From the NCBI GenBank assembly GCA_023139225.1, contig JAGLNZ010000372.1:1-8448 (forward strand): a stretch of DNA of 8,448 nucleotides, given 5' to 3'. Positions within the stretch are counted from its first letter, which is position 1; each line of letters opens with the position of its first letter. The notes under the pieces were generated by a model. The model searched no databases, was not told the origin of the DNA, and saw only the letters and a program-made list of their open reading frames with translations. The DNA is from Desulfobacula sp. GTDB lineage: Bacteria; Desulfobacterota; Desulfobacteria; Desulfobacterales; Desulfobacteraceae. Below, piece after piece: positions 6,476 to 8,448 of this stretch. The translations under genes and the position numbers were made by a program.

Positions 6476-7717
6476 TTACAAGTTTTGGGCCGGTTTTTTT
6501 AAATAGAATGAAAAAATCATCCCCACAAGAGAAATTATTCCTGCCACAAGAAACGGTAGCGTAAAAGAGCTGCTCACATCCGCAAGATATCCTCCCAGAG
6601 CCGGGCCTATGGATTGGCCGATTCCAAAGAAAAGGGTTACAAAACCCAGTGCGGCAGGCGCCAGCCTGGGCCCGACTAAATCCCCGGCTGTGGCTGCCAT
6701 AATGGTCGGGATGCTCCAGGCGGTTAAACCGAAAAGAATGGCGGACAAATAAAAGCCTGTTTCACACTTGAGTAATGCATAGACAATATAGGAACTTCCA
6801 AGCACAAGATACGCCAGTGCTGCACCTTTACCCCGGCCGATCCGGTCTGATATACTTCCCCAGATCACACCGCAGAAAATGCTTAATCCGCCTACCGTAG
6901 CCCATAAACCACCGGCCCACGCCTCTGTACAGCCCATTTCCTTAACCAGGTAAGCCGCAAAAAAAATGATATAAATAATATAGGACAGACCGTAAAAAAA
7001 ATAAACAACCCCCAGGTACCAAAGTGCTTTCATCCTGTAAACTTTGCCCCAGTCCAGGGAAGAGACTTTATTGTTTGATGATGAAACAGGGCCGTCTTTC
7101 TTTTCTTCCTGGCCCACTGGAAGTAACCCTTTGTCCTCTGGCTGGTTACGTAAAAATAAAAATACAATAACGGCTGCTATAAGAACAAGCGTTCCCAGAA
7201 TGTACCATGAATACCGCCAGCCATCGGTTCCATACGACGTCAGAATATATGGAACAATAATTCCTGATAAAAATGTGCCCAACCCAATGCCGCCTGAAAC
7301 AATCCCGGTGGCAAATCCGCGTTTTTTAATGGAAAACCATGCAGAACCCAGGGCCATGGCAGGCACATAAGCTGCACCATTGCCCAGACCCGTTAATAAA
7401 CGCATGGCAAAGGCAAAGCCAAATGATTTGGCCAGACCGGTAAGGATCATGGTGATACCCATGAGGAGCAGGGCAGATGCAATCACGGTTCTTGTGCCAA
7501 ACCTGGCCGCCAGGAATCCGCCTATAATGGCCATGGATAGATAGCCGATAAAATTCCCCGTCCCCAAAAGCCCCAACTGGGTATAATCAAAATGAAGCCC
7601 GTCCTTCATGGCCGGCAGTAAAATTGTATACGCCATTCGCCCGAAACCATGAGCGGTAACAGTTGTAACAAGGCCCATGAAAATAACAATCCACCCGTAA
7701 TGTATTTTCTTTTCCAT
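6476..7717 (-). CDS. Major facilitator superfamily transporter, YbfB/YjiJ-like
   Basis: This 413-aa inner-membrane protein has twelve predicted hydrophobic segments in two halves: about 9-25, 48-70, 77-95, 100-125, 135-160, 168-190, then 232-255, 266-288, 298-317, 321-343, 353-376 and 384-406. A charged cytoplasmic loop covers about 191-230. The MFS loop motif appears after helix 2 (G-G-F-L-A-A-R-F-G-T-R, 66-76) and, as a repeat, after helix 8 (G-S-I-S-D-R-I-G-R-G, 287-296). The N-terminal F-G-R-M-A-Y-T-I-L-L-P-A-M followed by Q-L-G-L-L-G-T-G-N resembles the YbfB/YjiJ group. A strong AAGGAG site lies six bases before the ATG. It is probably the first gene of a two-gene unit with the thioesterase, which hints at an organic acid or aromatic carboxylate as cargo. 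Neither the substrate nor the direction can be read from sequence. Confidence 0.88.
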   Translation of the reverse strand: MEKKIHYGWIVIFMGLVTTVTAHGFGRMAYTILLPAMKDGLHFDYTQLGLLGTGNFIGYLSMAIIGGFLAARFGTRTVIASALLLMGITMILTGLAKSFGFAFAMRLLTGLGNGAAYVPAMALGSAWFSIKKRGFATGIVSGGIGLGTFLSGIIVPYILTSYGTDGWRYSWYILGTLVLIAAVIVFLFLRNQPEDKGLLPVGQEEKKDGPVSSSNNKVSSLDWGKVYRMKALWYLGVVYFFYGLSYIIYIIFFAAYLVKEMGCTEAWAGGLWATVGGLSIFCGVIWGSISDRIGRGKGAALAYLVLGSSYIVYALLKCETGFYLSAILFGLTAWSIPTIMAATAGDLVGPRLAPAALGFVTLFFGIGQSIGPALGGYLADVSSSFTLPFLVAGIISLVGMIFSFYLKKPAQNL

Positions 7718-7730
7718 GCATTTCTCCTTT

Positions 7731-7847
7731 TACCATCATATAAAACAGCAGGTATTCTTTTATTTCTTTTAATTTTTTAACATATGTTTTGCAATTTAAT
7801 TTTTATGGTTTTATATAATATATGTTCAAACAGCATTTCAATAACCC
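7731..7847. promoter_or_regulatory. AT-rich divergent promoter region of transporter and PilZ-like gene
   Basis: This spacer holds the promoters of two divergent genes. A perfect TATAAT is at 7814-7819 on the plus strand, about 30 bases before the PilZ-like start. Its best -35 is the poor TTGCAA at 7789-7794 with a long 19-base spacing. On the minus strand TTGAAA with TATTAT about 15 bases on is a weak option for the transporter. A 10-base palindrome, AACATATGTT, is at 7779-7788 and could be an operator or chance. Confidence 0.35.
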
Positions 7848-8204
7848 ATGAAAAAGGATTTGCACGTGGAACCTCATAAAGGAAAAAGGCGCTATCAAAG
7901 ATACGAGTATAGCAGTCCCATGCATCTGTACCGGATGGACTATCAGGATCAATACTATTATGCCCAGATGAAAGATTACTGCCAGGGTGGCTTGTCCTTG
8001 TTGACCAATGAAAAACTTGTTGTGGGTCAGCTTGTTTATCTTGAGATGAAAAATTATGATGAACATGCAGCAGGTCCTGAAAAACACAAAAGTTACAGTG
8101 GCAGTGTCAAATGGGCAAGTCCTTATTCATCGTCCAATGGTGATGCGAAAGGCTCCTATAAATATGGGATTGAATATTACGAATCTACACGCTACCAGTG
8201 TTAG
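7848..8204 (+). CDS. Small PilZ-like domain protein with altered second motif
   Basis: This soluble 118-aa protein, about the size of a single PilZ domain, resembles cyclic-di-GMP receptors. Near the N-terminus R14-R-Y-Q-R18 gives the R-x3-R motif. The second motif, normally D/N-x-S-x-x-G, reads D43-Y-C45-Q-G-G48, so serine is replaced by cysteine. Later strands follow the fold: G-G-L-S-L-L, G-Q-L-V-Y-L-E-M, S-G-S-V-K-W-A and Y-K-Y-G-I-E-Y-Y-E. Composition is rich in tyrosine, with no signal peptide or membrane segment. The ATG at 7848 has no clear ribosome site, whereas an in-frame GTG at 7866 does, which would give 112 aa starting six residues later and keep both motifs. It is transcribed away from the transporter and has no evident tie to the acyl-CoA genes. 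Ligand binding is uncertain because of the changed motif. Confidence 0.72.
   Translation: MKKDLHVEPHKGKRRYQRYEYSSPMHLYRMDYQDQYYYAQMKDYCQGGLSLLTNEKLVVGQLVYLEMKNYDEHAAGPEKHKSYSGSVKWASPYSSSNGDAKGSYKYGIEYYESTRYQC
7851..7858 (+). promoter_or_regulatory. Ribosome binding site favouring a GTG start at 7866
   Basis: AAAAAGGA lies inside the ATG-initiated frame and ends seven bases before the in-frame GTG at 7866-7868. Upstream of the ATG at 7848 only an AT-rich stretch with no purine-rich ribosome site is seen. This suggests that translation of the PilZ-like protein starts at the GTG, or at both codons. Confidence 0.45.
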
Positions 8205-8205
8205 C

Positions 8206-8234
8206 TTTTAGAAGAATCGCCTTTAAAATTTTTT
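8206..8234 (+). terminator. Weak AT-rich hairpin plus T run after the PilZ-like gene
   Basis: TTTTAGA at 8206-8212 can pair with TTTAAAA at 8222-8228, including one G-U pair, around a 9-base loop. Six T residues follow at 8229-8234. The position right after the stop at 8204 suits a terminator, but the stem has no G-C pair and would be weak. Confidence 0.25.
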
Positions 8235-8279
8235 GATTCAGCCCAGTGTATAATAATAACCGGCATCTATTGTGTCGCC

Positions 8280-8304
8280 AAAAAAATATGACAATTTCTT
8301 GTCA
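8280..8304 (-). terminator. Intrinsic terminator of the FAD-linked oxidase gene
   Basis: Read leftward, TGACAA (8304-8299), a GAAA loop (8298-8295) and TTGTCA (8294-8289) form a perfect 6-bp hairpin with a GNRA-type tetraloop. TA and seven T residues follow (8288-8280). It sits 36 bases after the stop codon of the leftward oxidase gene, as expected for a Rho-independent terminator. On the plus strand there is no T run after the stem, so it acts in one direction only. Confidence 0.7.
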
Positions 8305-8340
8305 GCGCAAAAATATACAATACAGTTTTTTATCCTTTTA

Positions 8341-8448
8341 TTATAATCCAAGGCCTCCGGGATTCATGATGTTATGGGGATCAAAATGTTTTTTTATGGC
8401 CCGCAATACATCCATCTGCTTTGCACCCAGATGCTTTTCCATCCAGGG
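8341..8448 (-). CDS. FAD-linked oxidase (glycolate oxidase/D-lactate dehydrogenase-like), C-terminal end only
   Basis: The last 35 codons of a leftward gene enter from the right edge and end at TAA (8341-8343). The peptide ends M-D-V-L-R-A-I-K-K-H-F-D-P-H-N-I-M-N-P-G-G-L-G-L, the hallmark tail of the FAD-oxidase C-terminal domain found in GlcD, D-lactate dehydrogenase and alkyl-DHAP synthase-like flavoproteins. In these, the conserved F-D-P-x-N-I-M-N-P-G closes over the flavin-binding region. The catalytic and FAD-binding parts lie outside the window, so the substrate (a 2-hydroxyacid or similar) cannot be stated. It converges on the PilZ-like gene across a 136-base gap. Confidence 0.85.
   Translation of the reverse strand, partial: PWMEKHLGAKQMDVLRAIKKHFDPHNIMNPGGLGL

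Noticed and set aside
8214..8239. GAATC/GATTC inverted repeat after the PilZ-like gene
   Set aside because: Five-base arms with a 16-base loop and no following T run; not credible as a terminator or operator.

Overview
The window looks like a chromosomal stretch from an anaerobic, ferredoxin-using bacterium, most likely a sulfate-reducing deltaproteobacterium of the Desulfobacterales type. That assignment is inference. It rests on moderate GC coding DNA with very AT-rich spacers, a ferredoxin-dependent 2-oxoacid oxidoreductase, an ADP-forming acyl-CoA synthetase and a glycolate-oxidase-like FAD protein. No rRNA, tRNA, mobile element or CRISPR array is visible.

Layout: (1) 1-605, minus strand: 5' part of a GntR/FCD-family regulator that runs off the left edge. 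(2) 606-1064: an AT-rich, apparently non-coding divergent control region. It carries a TTGACA-type promoter and two copies of a 15-bp GT-ATG-AC element that fits a GntR-family operator. One copy lies over the start region of the rightward operon and the other lies on the regulator side. (3) 1065-6007, plus strand: a two-gene operon with a 26-bp gap. It encodes a single-chain indolepyruvate:ferredoxin oxidoreductase-like enzyme (TPP subunit, ferredoxin-like module and gamma subunit fused, 832 aa) and an 805-aa ADP-forming acyl-CoA synthetase whose ATP-grasp half precedes its CoA-binding half. (4) 6019-7717, minus strand, convergent: an MFS transporter followed 31 bp later by a PaaI-type hotdog thioesterase. 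(5) 7848-8204, plus strand: a small PilZ-like protein. (6) 8341-8448, minus strand: the last 35 residues of an FAD-linked oxidase, followed by a good intrinsic terminator.

How the parts may work together: the oxidoreductase would oxidatively decarboxylate an aryl (or other bulky) pyruvate from a transaminated amino acid to an acyl-CoA plus reduced ferredoxin. The synthetase would convert the acyl-CoA to the free acid while making ATP, or run backwards to activate the acid. The thioesterase can hydrolyse the same type of acyl-CoA without ATP gain, and the MFS protein could move the acid or a related anion. The divergent FCD regulator is the obvious candidate to control the operon. The exact substrate cannot be read from the sequence.
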